Notes: generated by a model from the letters alone, not told the origin. A stretch of DNA of 64,000 nt from NCEH01 sp043195095 (GCF_043195095.1 NZ_JBAFWN010000001.1); one strand, 5' to 3'. Shown: positions 9,879-18,118, numbered from the stretch's first letter. A program made the numbers and translations.

Positions 9879-10442
9879 ATGCGGGTGCGCGCGAAGATTT
9901 TCGGTATTGCGGTGGGGCTTCTCGGCCTTTCGGCTTTCTCCACTTTGGCTGAGGCCCAGCAGGTGCCTCCGGGCAGCTACCTGTATTCCTGCCAGAAGGC
10001 GAAGTTCGCCAACGGCATGCTGACCGCCTTCTGCCGCAACCAGCTCGGCGTGTCCGTTCCCGCGTTTCTCATGGTGGGAGGGTGCGTGCCGGGCTCGGAC
10101 ATCGCCAATTCCAATGGGACGCTCACTTGCCGCGTCAGAAATGGTGGCGGCCCGGGTCCCGCTCCGGGACCGGGCTATAGTCCCGGTTACCGTCCCGCAC
10201 CCGGCTACAATCCCGGGCCGGGCTATAATCCCGGGCCCGGCTACAATGGCGGCGGCCGTGGCCCCGGCCCGGTGCCGCAGGGCTCCTATCTGGCCTCGTG
10301 TCGCGACGTGAACATGGCCGGTGGCACCCTGAATGCCCTCTGCCGCGACCAACGGGGCCGGTGGCGCGAAACCAGCATTTTCCCAAGCCTGTGCCGGGGC
10401 CGCGACATCGCCAACATCAACGGGCAGTTCGCCTGCCGCTAG
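9879..10442 (+). CDS. secreted protein with two CVNH (cyanovirin-N homology) domains
   Basis: After a signal peptide cleaved near AEA-QQ (about residue 28) come two copies of a short CVNH-like module of about 50 residues. The first starts PPGSYLYSC and ends DIANSNGTLTC; the second starts PQGSYLASCRDV and ends DIANINGQFAC. Between them is a Gly/Pro/Tyr-rich linker of about 45 residues made of PGPGYNPGPGY-type repeats. CVNH proteins bind sugars, so a periplasmic or secreted lectin is plausible. A GAGGAATC site precedes the ATG. The next gene is a paralogue, which indicates local duplication. Ligand and biological role are unknown. Confidence 0.8.
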   Translation: MRVRAKIFGIAVGLLGLSAFSTLAEAQQVPPGSYLYSCQKAKFANGMLTAFCRNQLGVSVPAFLMVGGCVPGSDIANSNGTLTCRVRNGGGPGPAPGPGYSPGYRPAPGYNPGPGYNPGPGYNGGGRGPGPVPQGSYLASCRDVNMAGGTLNALCRDQRGRWRETSIFPSLCRGRDIANINGQFACR

Positions 10443-10515
10443 TTTCGCCACGCGGGTTTCGGCCAGCGCGCCATGCGCGCCGGCCGGCCTGGGCTCTGGA
10501 TAAAAGGACGCAGAC

Positions 10516-10989
10516 ATGCCGATGCTTGTGCGGCTTTTCTCCGCCGCGATCCTGCTCGTCGCGCTTGCGGCGGGTCCGGCCCTCGCGCAAGTTCGCCAGG
10601 GCAGCTATCTCGCCACCTGCGCGAATGTGCGCGAAGAGGGCGGCTGGCTGAAGGCCACCTGCCAGAATGGCTATGGCGGCTGGGCGGAAGCCAGCACCGT
10701 GCCGGGGTGGTGTCCGCCCGGCAACGACATCGCGAACCAAAACGGAAGCTTGGTCTGCAAGGCCGCGTCCGCCGGCTACGGCAGCCCCTCCGCACCCTCC
10801 AGCTATGGGGAGAAGATCCCCTATGGATCCTACATGGCCACGTGCCGGGACATCCGCATGGTGGCCGGCTGGCTGAAGGCCACCTGCCAGGATTCGCGCG
10901 GCCGCTGGGTGGATGCCACCACCGCCGCGAGCTGGTGCAGCGCCGGGCGCGACATCGCCAATATGGACGGCCGCCTCACCTGCCGGTGA
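10516..10989 (+). CDS. secreted CVNH-domain protein, paralogue of its upstream neighbour
   Basis: The 157-residue product has a signal peptide ending ALA-QV near residue 25 and two CVNH-like modules. These run from RQGSYLATCANV to DIANQNGSLVC and from PYGSYMATCRDI to DIANMDGRLTC, each with a paired cysteine pattern and a central W-LKATCQ motif. A short Ser/Gly/Pro linker joins them. It differs from the upstream copy by the shorter linker and by GGWLKATCQ in place of GGTLNALCR. It lies 73 bases downstream with AAGGACGC as ribosome site, so the pair may be co-transcribed. A carbohydrate-binding role is inference from the domain. Confidence 0.8.
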   Translation: MPMLVRLFSAAILLVALAAGPALAQVRQGSYLATCANVREEGGWLKATCQNGYGGWAEASTVPGWCPPGNDIANQNGSLVCKAASAGYGSPSAPSSYGEKIPYGSYMATCRDIRMVAGWLKATCQDSRGRWVDATTAASWCSAGRDIANMDGRLTCR

Positions 10990-11040
10990 GCCATGTCCAT
11001 CACGAGCGCTCCACTTTATTGAATATGGGCGGATGCAGGT

Positions 11041-11385
11041 CTAACGGCAGACGATGCTGCGATAGGTCTCGTCCGCCCTGCGCACGCCTTCGCAGGTGCG
11101 GGTACCGGCCGCCAGGACAAACTCGAAGGTCCGGCTGACGTTTTTGTAGCGGCAGACCAGGGTGGCGGGACGGTCGCTCTTGTCGAGGTCCGCCCACACA
11201 TCGGTGCGCCCGCGCCCGTCCGGGCGCAGGTCCACCATCTCGGAAGGCGGCCCATCGAAAACGGACACCCGCTCCAGCGGATGACCGTCCATGGATGCGG
11301 GGCATTCCACGGCGCCCCAAGCAGCGGCCGAACCGACCAGGACACCGACGAGCGCCCCGAGGAATGCTACAGCCGCGCGGGGCAT
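11041..11385 (-). CDS. small secreted hypothetical protein (STY0301-like)
   Basis: The 114-residue product begins with a signal peptide (hydrophobic core VAFLGALVGVLVGSAAAW) and continues VECPASMDGHPLERVSVFDG. It has four cysteines in the mature part (ECP, VCRYK, RTCEG, IVCR), which could form two disulphides. The pattern of an N-terminal CP motif, a central strand VCRYK and a terminal C resembles the STY0301-type small periplasmic proteins, but I hold that loosely. It starts 13 bases after the ilvD stop on the same strand, so it is probably read through from ilvD without sharing a function. Confidence 0.6.
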   Translation of the reverse strand: MPRAAVAFLGALVGVLVGSAAAWGAVECPASMDGHPLERVSVFDGPPSEMVDLRPDGRGRTDVWADLDKSDRPATLVCRYKNVSRTFEFVLAAGTRTCEGVRRADETYRSIVCR

Positions 11386-11398
11386 GGCGCGCCGCTGC

Positions 11399-13255
11399 TC
11401 AGCGGCGCAGCGCCTTCACGTCGCGCACCGCTCCGCGCGCGGCCGATGTGGTGAGCGCCGCATAGGCCTGGAGCGCCTGGGAAACGACGCGGGTGCGGGC
11501 CGCCGGCTTCCAGGCGGCATCGCCCTTCGCCTCCATGGCCGCGCGGCGATGGGCGATCACCTCGTCCGAAACCGAGAGATGGATGCGGCGGTTGGGGATG
11601 TCGATCTCGATGATATCGCCTTCCTCGACCAGGCCGATGGCGCCGCCCTCGGCCGCTTCCGGGGAGACATGGCCGATGGACAGGCCCGAGGAGCCACCGG
11701 AGAAGCGCCCGTCGGTGACCAGCGCGCACACCTTCCCGAGGCCCTTCGACTTCAGGTAGGAGGTGGGATAGAGCATCTCCTGCATGCCCGGCCCGCCACG
11801 CGGCCCCTCATAGCGGATCAGCACGATATCGCCGGCGACCACCTTGCCGTTGGCGAGAATGGCTTCCACCGCCGCATCCTGGCTCTCGAAGATGCGCGCC
11901 GGGCCGGAAAAGGTGAGCGAGGCGGCATCCACGCCGGCCGTCTTCACGATGCAGCCCTCTTCCGCGATGTTGCCATACAGCACCGCAAGGCCGCCATCCT
12001 TGGAATAAGCGTGGGCGAAATCGCGGATCACACCCTTTTCCCGGTCGATGTCGAGATCATCCCAGCGGCGCGACTGACTGAATGCCACCTGGGTCGGCAC
12101 GCCGCCGGGCGCGGCGCGATAGAAGGTCTGCACGCTCTCGGAGGAGGTGCGCATCACGTCCCAGCGGTCCAGCGCATCGCCGATGGTGGGCGCATGCACG
12201 GTGGCCTGGTCGGTGTGGATCAGGCCGGCGCGATCCAGTTCGCCGAGAATGGCCATGATGCCGCCGGCGCGGTGCACATCCTCCACATGGATATTGGCGA
12301 CCGCCGGGGCGACCTTGCACAGCACCGGAACGCCGCGCGAGAGGCGGTCGATGTCGGCCATGGTGAAGGGCACCTCGCCTTCATTGGCGGCGGCGAGCAG
12401 ATGCAGCACAGTATTGGTGGAGCCGCCCATGGAGATGTCCAGCGTCATGGCATTCTCGAACGCCTTGAAGGTGGCGATGTTGCGCGGCAGGACGCTCGCA
12501 TCCTCCTGCTCGTAATAGCGGCGCGCGAGATCGACGATGAGATGGCCGGCCTCCACGAACAGGCGCTCGCGGTCGGAGTGGGTGGCGAGCACGGAGCCGT
12601 TGCCCGGCAGCGCCAGGCCCAGCGCTTCGGTGAGGCAGTTCATGGAATTGGCGGTGAACATGCCCGAGCAGGAGCCGCAGGTGGGGCACGCGGAGCGCTC
12701 CATCACCTTCACGTCCTCATCGGAGACGCGGCTGTCGGCGGCGTAGACCATGGCGTCGATCAGGTCGACCGACTTCTTCTCGCCGTTGGAGAGGATCACC
12801 TTGCCGGCCTCCATGGGGCCGCCGGAGACGAACACCACGGGGATGTTGAGGCGCATGGCGGCCATCAGCATGCCGGGGGTGATCTTGTCGCAATTGGAGA
12901 TGCAGACCATCGCATCCGCGCAATGCGCATTGACCATATATTCCACGCTGTCGGCGATGATCTCGCGCGAAGGCAGGGAATAGAGCATGCCGTCATGGCC
13001 CATGGCGATGCCGTCATCCACCGCGATGGTGTTGAATTCCTTGGCGACGCCGCCGGCCTTCTCGATCTCGCGCGCCACCAGCTGGCCGAGGTCCTTCAGA
13101 TGGACGTGGCCGGGCACGAACTGCGTGAACGAGTTCACCACCGCGATGATGGGCTTGCCGAAATCGCCGTCCTTCATGCCGGTGGCGCGCCAGAGGCCCC
13201 GTGCGCCGGCCATGTTGCGGCCGTGGGTGGAGGTGCGGGAACGATAGGCAGGCAT
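11399..13255 (-). CDS. ilvD: dihydroxy-acid dehydratase
   Basis: IlvD converts 2,3-dihydroxy-isovalerate and its methylvalerate analogue to 2-oxo acids in valine and isoleucine synthesis. The 618-residue length is that of the long 4Fe-4S enzyme. Conserved features include GRNMAGARGLWRATGM at the N-terminus, the cluster cysteines in ISNCDKITPGM and CPTCGSCSGMFTANSMNC, the long SLPSREIIADSVEYMV segment and TDGRFSGGSSGLSIGH near the C-terminus. The ATG at 13255 is preceded by AAGAGGAC. Its promoter lies in the shared divergent region with csbD. No leader peptide or attenuator hairpin was seen. Confidence 0.97.
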   Translation of the reverse strand: MPAYRSRTSTHGRNMAGARGLWRATGMKDGDFGKPIIAVVNSFTQFVPGHVHLKDLGQLVAREIEKAGGVAKEFNTIAVDDGIAMGHDGMLYSLPSREIIADSVEYMVNAHCADAMVCISNCDKITPGMLMAAMRLNIPVVFVSGGPMEAGKVILSNGEKKSVDLIDAMVYAADSRVSDEDVKVMERSACPTCGSCSGMFTANSMNCLTEALGLALPGNGSVLATHSDRERLFVEAGHLIVDLARRYYEQEDASVLPRNIATFKAFENAMTLDISMGGSTNTVLHLLAAANEGEVPFTMADIDRLSRGVPVLCKVAPAVANIHVEDVHRAGGIMAILGELDRAGLIHTDQATVHAPTIGDALDRWDVMRTSSESVQTFYRAAPGGVPTQVAFSQSRRWDDLDIDREKGVIRDFAHAYSKDGGLAVLYGNIAEEGCIVKTAGVDAASLTFSGPARIFESQDAAVEAILANGKVVAGDIVLIRYEGPRGGPGMQEMLYPTSYLKSKGLGKVCALVTDGRFSGGSSGLSIGHVSPEAAEGGAIGLVEEGDIIEIDIPNRRIHLSVSDEVIAHRRAAMEAKGDAAWKPAARTRVVSQALQAYAALTTSAARGAVRDVKALRR

Positions 13256-13413
13256 GTCCTCTTACCTTTTATATCCGCGTCAGGGGTGTCCTGCGCAACA
13301 TTGTGACCGCTCTCTTAGAGCGAATTTAGGCTGAACGGAATTCTTTCGAAGCGAGGGCTGCCCGTCGGGCCATGCGTTCAGGGCATCGGTGCCGCTTAAT
13401 TTTTCCAGGGCCG

Positions 13414-13438
13414 GGAACGCTAGCCCTCGTCAACCGTT
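13414..13438 (+). promoter_or_regulatory. EcfG-type general stress promoter for csbD
   Basis: GGAAC at 13414-13418 and CGTT at 13435-13438 are separated by exactly 16 bases, the consensus of the alphaproteobacterial sigma-EcfG promoter. The expected transcription start near 13446 leaves a leader of about 30 bases before the csbD ATG. CsbD genes are classical members of this regulon. Confidence 0.85.
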
Positions 13439-13474
13439 GTTTAGGCAAGTTCACCAAGTCGAAAGGAATATCCT

Positions 13475-13669
13475 ATGGGCAGCACCAGCGACAAGATCAA
13501 GGGCACCACCAACGAAGCCATCGGCAATGCCAAGCAGGGCATCGGCAAGGCGGTCGGAAACGACAAGATGCAGGTCGAGGGCAAGGCCCAAGAGATCAAG
13601 GGCGAAGGCCAGCAGGCCATGGGCAAGGCCAAGGATGCGGTGAAGGACACCGTCAACCGCAACCTCTGA
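13475..13669 (+). CDS. CsbD family stress response protein
   Basis: The 64-residue hydrophilic protein begins MGSTSDKIKGTTNEAIG and is built from 11-residue-like helical repeats rich in K, G and Q (NAKQGIGKAVGN, KAQEIKGEGQQ, KAKDAVKD), the CsbD signature. Such proteins accumulate under general stress; their molecular activity is unknown. AAAGGA lies about seven bases before the ATG. It has its own EcfG promoter and is followed by two hairpins, so it is monocistronic. Confidence 0.93.
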   Translation: MGSTSDKIKGTTNEAIGNAKQGIGKAVGNDKMQVEGKAQEIKGEGQQAMGKAKDAVKDTVNRNL

Positions 13670-13686
13670 TTCCAACCGTTTGGTGA

Positions 13687-13721
13687 CACGCGGCCGGGCG
13701 ATATCATTGCCCGGCCGCGTG
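13687..13721. terminator. perfect 13-base inverted repeat after csbD
   Basis: CACGCGGCCGGGC pairs exactly with GCCCGGCCGCGTG around a nine-base loop. There is no T run after it, so it may be a transcript-stabilising hairpin rather than a classical terminator. It begins 18 bases after the csbD stop. Confidence 0.6.
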
Positions 13722-13746
13722 CCGTTCAAGCGCCCCGCACCAAGAC

Positions 13747-13773
13747 AAAAGGCCGCCCCCCGGGCGGCTTTTT
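13747..13773. terminator. bidirectional rho-independent terminator
   Basis: The stem GCCGCCC (13752-13758) pairs with GGGCGGC (13762-13768) around a CCC loop. It is followed by five T on the plus strand and preceded by four A, so it could stop transcription from both sides. It ends the csbD transcript. Confidence 0.88.
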
Positions 13774-13914
13774 GCGTTGTGCAGAAACACGGCGGCGCGC
13801 CATCGTGCGCCACAAACGCGCTATTGACCGTTCGGCAGACGGAACGCCCTGTTCAAGCGGCGCCGGCTTGGCTATTTCTCCCCTGAACCTGCCGCCGCGA
13901 GGAATTGTCCCAAG

Positions 13915-14205
13915 ATGCGCGCCCTTCTCGACGTGATCCTGATTGTTCTGCAACTCTACACCTGGGTGCTCATCATCGCCGCGGTGCTGTCATGGCTGCT
14001 CGCCTTCAACGTGGTGAACGCCTATAATCCCGTGGTTCGCACCGTCGGCGAGTTCATCTACCGCATCACAGAACCGCTGCTTGCGCCGCTGCGCAGCATT
14101 CTGCCCTCCCTGGGCGGGCTCGACCTTTCACCGATGGTGCTCATTCTCCTCATCTTCTTCATTGAGCGGGTGATCGGGCTTTATATCTATCCCTACGTCT
14201 TTTAA
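13915..14205 (+). CDS. YggT family integral membrane protein
   Basis: The 96-residue product is almost all membrane: one helix at about residues 5-28 (VILIVLQLYTWVLIIAAVLSW) and a second near residues 70-92. Between them is the YggT signature FNVVNAYNPVV...EFIYRITEPLLAPLRSILPSLGGLDLSP. YggT proteins have been linked to osmotic and ion homeostasis and to cell-envelope assembly, without a proven activity. It is followed after five bases by the DUF167 gene, the arrangement seen in many proteobacteria, so the two form an operon. Confidence 0.92.
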   Translation: MRALLDVILIVLQLYTWVLIIAAVLSWLLAFNVVNAYNPVVRTVGEFIYRITEPLLAPLRSILPSLGGLDLSPMVLILLIFFIERVIGLYIYPYVF

Positions 14206-14210
14206 CCGCC

Positions 14211-14525
14211 GTGGCCTTCTTCCAGGCCCATGCCGGCGGACTGGACGTGAGTGTCCGCGCCACGCCCAAGGGCGGCCGCGACGCGCTGGATGGGGTCGTG
14301 CAGCTCTCCGATGGGCGGGACGTGCTGAAAATCCGCGTGCGCGCCGCTCCCGAAGATGGCGCGGCGACGGAAGCCGTGGCGCGGGTGCTGGCCAAGGCGG
14401 CCGGTGTCGCCGCCTCGCGGGTCGCATTGGTATCGGGGGCAACCGCGCGGCTGAAGCTGTTCCGCATCACCGGCGAGCCGGCCACACTGGAGGCGGCGCT
14501 CACGCGCGCCGTCTCTCAGGACTAG
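14211..14525 (+). CDS. DUF167 (YggU) family protein
   Basis: This 104-residue cytosolic protein has the YggU core: LDVSVRATPKGGRDAL, then LKIRVRAAPEDGAATEAVARVLAKAAGV and the ending VSGATARLKLFRITG. The family fold is a small alpha/beta protein of unknown function. The start is GTG at 14211, five bases after the YggT stop, which implies translational coupling. The length fits the family (about 95-110). Confidence 0.9.
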   Translation: MAFFQAHAGGLDVSVRATPKGGRDALDGVVQLSDGRDVLKIRVRAAPEDGAATEAVARVLAKAAGVAASRVALVSGATARLKLFRITGEPATLEAALTRAVSQD

Positions 14526-14552
14526 CCGCCGCTTCCACGCCATGCGGATGCC

Positions 14553-14903
14553 TCAGGCGGCGACGAAATCCGCTCGCATGGGGGTAAACACGTCGATCAA
14601 GACGCCAGGTTCGATGCAGACGGCGCCATGGTGCACGTCCGACGGCACATAGAAGCTGTCACCGGCGGAAAGCCGCGCGGTCCGTCCGCCGATGGTGATC
14701 TCAAACACGCCGCTTTCCACGCTGGTCACCTGCACATGGGGATGGCTGTGCGCCACCCCGCCCGGACCGGGCTTGGTGAAGAGCACCCGCACCACCATGA
14801 TCTCGTCGTTATAGGTGAGGATCTGGCGCTGGACGATATCGTCCACCACCTCGACCGGAACTTGCGCGGCAAAGGCGAACACCGCCCCTTTTTCTTGCGA
14901 CAT
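14553..14903 (-). CDS. cupin domain protein, KdgF-like
   Basis: The 116-residue single-domain cupin carries the first cupin motif as HSHPHVQVTSVESGVFEI and the second as GDSFYVPSDVHHGAVC, giving the usual His/Glu metal set. Sequence features (an aromatic-poor N-terminus, an IVQRQILTYNDEIMVVRV strand) resemble KdgF, which linearises 4,5-unsaturated uronates. An adjacent GntR regulator and dehydrogenase fit a uronate or sugar-acid pathway, but this is inference. The ATG at 14903 has AAGGAG seven bases upstream; a longer frame to 14945 lacks such a site. Confidence 0.75.
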   Translation of the reverse strand: MSQEKGAVFAFAAQVPVEVVDDIVQRQILTYNDEIMVVRVLFTKPGPGGVAHSHPHVQVTSVESGVFEITIGGRTARLSAGDSFYVPSDVHHGAVCIEPGVLIDVFTPMRADFVAA

Positions 14904-14960
14904 GATACGCTCCTTGCGGACCGGAGCCATGGAACGCCCCGTCACGGTCCTTCAATGATT

Positions 14961-14972
14961 TAAAACGTTTTA
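14961..14972. promoter_or_regulatory. 12-base palindrome upstream of the cupin gene
   Basis: TAAAACGTTTTA is a perfect palindrome 58 bases before the cupin start, in an AT-rich patch of an otherwise GC-rich genome. Size and symmetry suit an operator of a dimeric regulator; the neighbouring GntR protein is one candidate. Confidence 0.45.
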
Positions 14973-15081
14973 GCGCGTCGACCCGCGCTCATCCACCGCC
15001 TGCGCAGTCTCGTGCACATAATTGGCGGCGGCGCGCAAAAGCCCGCTCGGAACGCCCCTGCCGCACTGCGCGGCGGCGGTG

Positions 15082-15109
15082 TTGACAGGATAATATGCTA
15101 ATATATTAG
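15082..15109 (+). promoter_or_regulatory. sigma-70 promoter overlapped by a palindrome, for the GntR gene
   Basis: TTGACA at 15082-15087 is a perfect -35 box; TATTAG at 15104-15109 is a fair -10 after 16 bases. The perfect palindrome CTAATATATTAG (15098-15109) covers the -10, which is a good place for an autorepressor operator. Confidence 0.6.
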
Positions 15110-15171
15110 GGGGAGAAAACGGCCCCTGGATGCCTCCGGGAAAGCCGCTTGGTCTCGGGGGAGGACGCAAA

Positions 15172-16026
15172 GTGGCCACGGCGCGCGGCACCACGCGGCA
15201 AAAGGGCATGAGATCCGCCGGGCCGGGCAAAAGCCTGCGGGCGATCCCCGCTTCGGCGCGCATTCATGGCCTTCTGCGCGAGCAGATCGTCGGCATGGAC
15301 ATTCCCCCCGGCGCATTGCTCCAGGAAAAGCAGATCGCGCTTGCCTGCGGGGTCAGCCGCACGCCGGTGCGCGAAGCTCTGCTGAAGCTGGCGGACGAGC
15401 GGCTGGTGGATATCTTTCCCCAATACGGCACCTTCGTCTCGCGCATCTCCATTCCCGCCATGCGCGATGCCATGATGATCCGCGAGGCGTTGGAGCGCGC
15501 AGCCGTCCGAGCGGCCGCGCCCTGTGCCAGCGGGGAGGATATCGCCGCCCTGCGTGGTCTGCTCGTGGAGCAGCATGCGTTGCACGAAGCGGGCCGCCTC
15601 GCCGCCTTCCACGCCGCCGACGAAATATTCCACCAGACGATTTCGGAGATCGCGGGCCATCCCAATCTGTGGCGCGTGGTGCGGCAAGAGAAGGCCCATG
15701 TGGACCGCTGCCGCATCCTCACCCTGCCCCAGCCGGGGCGCCGAGCGGCGGTCTTGGCCGACCACGCCGCCATTGTCGAGGCCATCGCCTCCGGCGACCC
15801 CGACGCGGCGGAAAAGGCGATGCTCGCCCATCTCGGCACGGTGCTGCCTTCGGTGGCGGCGCTGGTGCAGGCCTATCCCACCTATTTCGAGGAATCGCCG
15901 CTCCCCCCGGAGCCACCGCCCGCACCGAGCGAACCCGAGATGCGGGCCCGTTGCGAGCGGCAGCCCCCGGAGCCGCCCCCGCGCGGGGCCAAGGCGGCAA
16001 CCGCAGCCAAGAAAAGGGCCTCATAA
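15172..16026 (+). CDS. GntR family transcriptional regulator (FadR/FCD subfamily)
   Basis: The 284-residue protein has an N-terminal winged helix (IHGLLREQIVGMDIPPGALL, CGVSRTPVREALLKLADERLV) and an all-helical FCD ligand domain with the metal-binding pattern DEIFHQTISEIAGH...DHAAIVEAI. Such regulators answer to organic or sugar acids. A Pro-rich, then Lys/Ala-rich tail of about 50 residues follows the FCD domain and is unusual. GTG at 15172 is preferred over the ATG at 15130 because GGAGG precedes it by about seven bases. It stands between the cupin gene (divergent) and a dehydrogenase gene (same strand) and probably controls both. Confidence 0.88.
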   Translation: MATARGTTRQKGMRSAGPGKSLRAIPASARIHGLLREQIVGMDIPPGALLQEKQIALACGVSRTPVREALLKLADERLVDIFPQYGTFVSRISIPAMRDAMMIREALERAAVRAAAPCASGEDIAALRGLLVEQHALHEAGRLAAFHAADEIFHQTISEIAGHPNLWRVVRQEKAHVDRCRILTLPQPGRRAAVLADHAAIVEAIASGDPDAAEKAMLAHLGTVLPSVAALVQAYPTYFEESPLPPEPPPAPSEPEMRARCERQPPEPPPRGAKAATAAKKRAS

Positions 16027-16123
16027 CCCATAAGGCGCACTCCGCCTCACACGGACCGCCTGTTTCGCACGCCCCTCAAGTCCCAGCGCCCGCGTCCGCC
16101 GGCGCCTTCCTCAGGAGCTTTCC

Positions 16124-16918
16124 ATGACAGCGACCCAGCTTGCCCTCCCCCTCTTCCCCGATCTCAAGGGCAAGGCGGTGCTCATCACCGGCGCCAGCAC
16201 CGGCCTCGGCGCCGCCGCCGCCGAAGGCTTCGGCCGCAGCGGTGCGCGCGTCGCGGTGCATTACAACGCCAGCCGCGACAAGGCCGAACAGGTGGCCGAG
16301 CGCGTGCGCGCGGCTGGTGGCGAAGCGGTATTGGTGGGCGGGGACGTCACCCGCCGCGAGGCGCCCGCCGCCATCCTCGCCGCCACGCTGGAGGCCTTCG
16401 GCGGTCTCGACGTGCTGGTGAACAATGCCGGTGGCCTCGTGAAGCGCGTGCCGATCGGCGACTATAGCGAGGAGCTTTATGACGCCGTGCTTGATCTCAA
16501 CGTGCGGCACGTGGTGGCGTTCATGCACCAGGCGGTGCAGCTGATGCTCGCCCAGGGGCGGGGCGGAGCGATCATCAATGTGTCTTCCATCGCCGCGCGC
16601 CACGGCGGGGCTGGCGGATCAGTGCTCTATGCTGCGGCCAAGGGCTTCATCTCCACCGCCACGCACGGCTGGGCGAAGGAGCTGGCGCAGACCGGAATCC
16701 GTGTGAATGCGGTTTCTCCCGGCGTGATCGAGACCCCGTTCCACGATCGCTATTCCACCCCGGCCCAGATGAGCGCCATGCAGGCCACCATTCCCATGGG
16801 CCGGCTGGGCGTGCCGGATGAATGCGTCGGCACCTTCCTGTATCTCGCCTCGGCGGCGGCGAGCGGCTATGTGACCGGACAGGTTGTGGAGGTGAACGGC
16901 GGCCAGTACATGCCGTGA
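16124..16918 (+). CDS. SDR family NAD(P)-dependent oxidoreductase
   Basis: The 264-residue classical short-chain dehydrogenase has the cofactor motif TGASTGLG, the structural NNAG, the catalytic Ser in INVSSIA, the YxxxK motif as YAAAK and the usual PGVIETPF after it. The C-terminal GYVTGQVVEVNGGQYMP is canonical. The substrate is not evident; 3-oxoacyl-ACP, sugar alcohols and keto-deoxy sugar acids are all handled by close relatives. It starts 97 bases after the GntR gene, which with the cupin gene suggests a sugar-acid dehydrogenase such as a KduD-like enzyme. Confidence 0.85.
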   Translation: MTATQLALPLFPDLKGKAVLITGASTGLGAAAAEGFGRSGARVAVHYNASRDKAEQVAERVRAAGGEAVLVGGDVTRREAPAAILAATLEAFGGLDVLVNNAGGLVKRVPIGDYSEELYDAVLDLNVRHVVAFMHQAVQLMLAQGRGGAIINVSSIAARHGGAGGSVLYAAAKGFISTATHGWAKELAQTGIRVNAVSPGVIETPFHDRYSTPAQMSAMQATIPMGRLGVPDECVGTFLYLASAAASGYVTGQVVEVNGGQYMP

Positions 16919-16944
16919 CACGAAGGCCTGCGACCGCCCGCGCG

Positions 16945-17979
16945 CTAACCGGCCGGCAAAAGCCGCGCGGTGCGCAGGGCGGCAAGGTCGCGCGATCCCG
17001 TGCAGAAGCAGGCGATGCGTAATTGCGCAATGATCACCTCGAAATGCGCCACCACTGCCTCGCTCGACAATACGGCGGAGGGCAATACCCCCGCCGCCTG
17101 CCCGGCCAGATCGGCGCCAAGGCGAATCGCTTTCGCCACGTCCACGCCGTCCTTCAGCCCCCCAGAGGCGATCAGAGGCACCTGCGGACACGCCGCGCGC
17201 ACTTCGGTAAGTGCGCGCGCGGTTGGGATGCCCCAGCCGGAAAAGGCCGAGGCGACGGCGCGCTGGGCGCCGGTCCCGCGTTCGCCTTCCACAAGCGCCC
17301 AGTTCGTGCCGCCGGCACCCGCGACATCAATCGCGGCTACGCCGTTATCCACAAGCCGGCGGGCGAGATCGGCGGCGATTCCGAAGCCCACCTCCTTCAC
17401 AATCACGGGAGCCGGAAGGGTGCGCGCAAGCACGCCGATCTGCTCCAGCAGGCCGCGCCAGTCGCGATCGCCACCGGCCTGGATCGCCTCCTGAAGCGGG
17501 TTGATGTGCAGGATCAGGGCATCCGCCTCCACCATGTCGACCGCCCGCCGCGCCTCGTCGAGCCCGTAGCCGCGCGCGAGCTGGGCCGCGCCGAGATTGG
17601 CGAACAAGGGAATGTCCGGCGCGATCCGGCGCAAGCCGGAATCGAGCCCGGCCGCCGCCCCGCCCTCCAGCACCACGCGCTGAGAACCGACGCCAAGGGC
17701 GATGCGCAGATGCTGCGCCGCTTCCGCCAGATGGCGATTGATCAACCCCGCCGCCGCCGGCCCGCCGGTCATCGAAGAAATAAGCAGAGGCGCCGCGAGC
17801 GGACGTGAGAGAAACGTCGTTGTGAGATCCACAGCGTCCAGATGCAGTTCAGGTAGTGCGCAGTGCTCGAAAATCAGGCTTTCAAAACCGGTTTTCGCAC
17901 TGGATAAGGCACGGCCGTCCGCCATCACGATGTCTATGTGGTCTTGTTTGCGGCGCTGGATCTCGCTTTCCGCGTTCAT
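16945..17979 (-). CDS. fni: isopentenyl-diphosphate delta-isomerase, type 2
   Basis: This FMN- and NAD(P)H-dependent isomerase interconverts IPP and DMAPP, supplying the starter for carotenoids. The 344-residue product has the family N-terminus RRKQDHIDIV, the glycine-rich ISSMTGG, LGVGSQR, the HINPLQEAIQAGGDRDW segment, VKEVGFG, the phosphate-binding DVAGAGGTNWA and IASGGLKDGVDVAK. ATG 17979 gives the conserved start; further in-frame upstream ATGs would add unrelated residues that overlap the crtE promoter region. It is divergent from crtE and the 139-base gap carries both promoters, tying isoprenoid supply to the crt genes. Confidence 0.95.
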   Translation of the reverse strand: MNAESEIQRRKQDHIDIVMADGRALSSAKTGFESLIFEHCALPELHLDAVDLTTTFLSRPLAAPLLISSMTGGPAAAGLINRHLAEAAQHLRIALGVGSQRVVLEGGAAAGLDSGLRRIAPDIPLFANLGAAQLARGYGLDEARRAVDMVEADALILHINPLQEAIQAGGDRDWRGLLEQIGVLARTLPAPVIVKEVGFGIAADLARRLVDNGVAAIDVAGAGGTNWALVEGERGTGAQRAVASAFSGWGIPTARALTEVRAACPQVPLIASGGLKDGVDVAKAIRLGADLAGQAAGVLPSAVLSSEAVVAHFEVIIAQLRIACFCTGSRDLAALRTARLLPAG

Positions 17980-17997
17980 CGCGTGAATCTCTTCTGC

Positions 17998-18028
17998 TTG
18001 ACAGCAAGCCGCCTTCAAGGGTTCTAGG
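17998..18028 (+). promoter_or_regulatory. candidate promoter for the crtE operon
   Basis: A perfect TTGACA -35 box lies at 17998-18003 in the fni-crtE gap; TTCTAG 18 bases later is a weak -10. Only the -35 is convincing. No TGT-N12-ACA (PpsR/CrtJ type) site was seen. Confidence 0.4.
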
Positions 18029-18118
18029 GTCTGATCTAACATCATGCAAGCGCATGGAATCTGCCGAGCCCGCCCCGCAGGGGCCACGCGGGCGGAAGAG
18101 CGAGGAAGGGCCGGCCTG

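Noticed and set aside
11291..13306. 671-codon plus-strand frame opposite ilvD
   Set aside because: Shadow of ilvD; the translated product is low-complexity and shows no family motif.
14904..14945. Longer N-terminus for the cupin protein
   Set aside because: The AAGGAG site points to the ATG at 14903; the extra residues are not cupin-like.
17345..17353. Perfect DnaA box TTATCCACA
   Set aside because: It lies alone inside fni; no cluster of boxes or AT-rich unwinding region is nearby, so it is not an origin.
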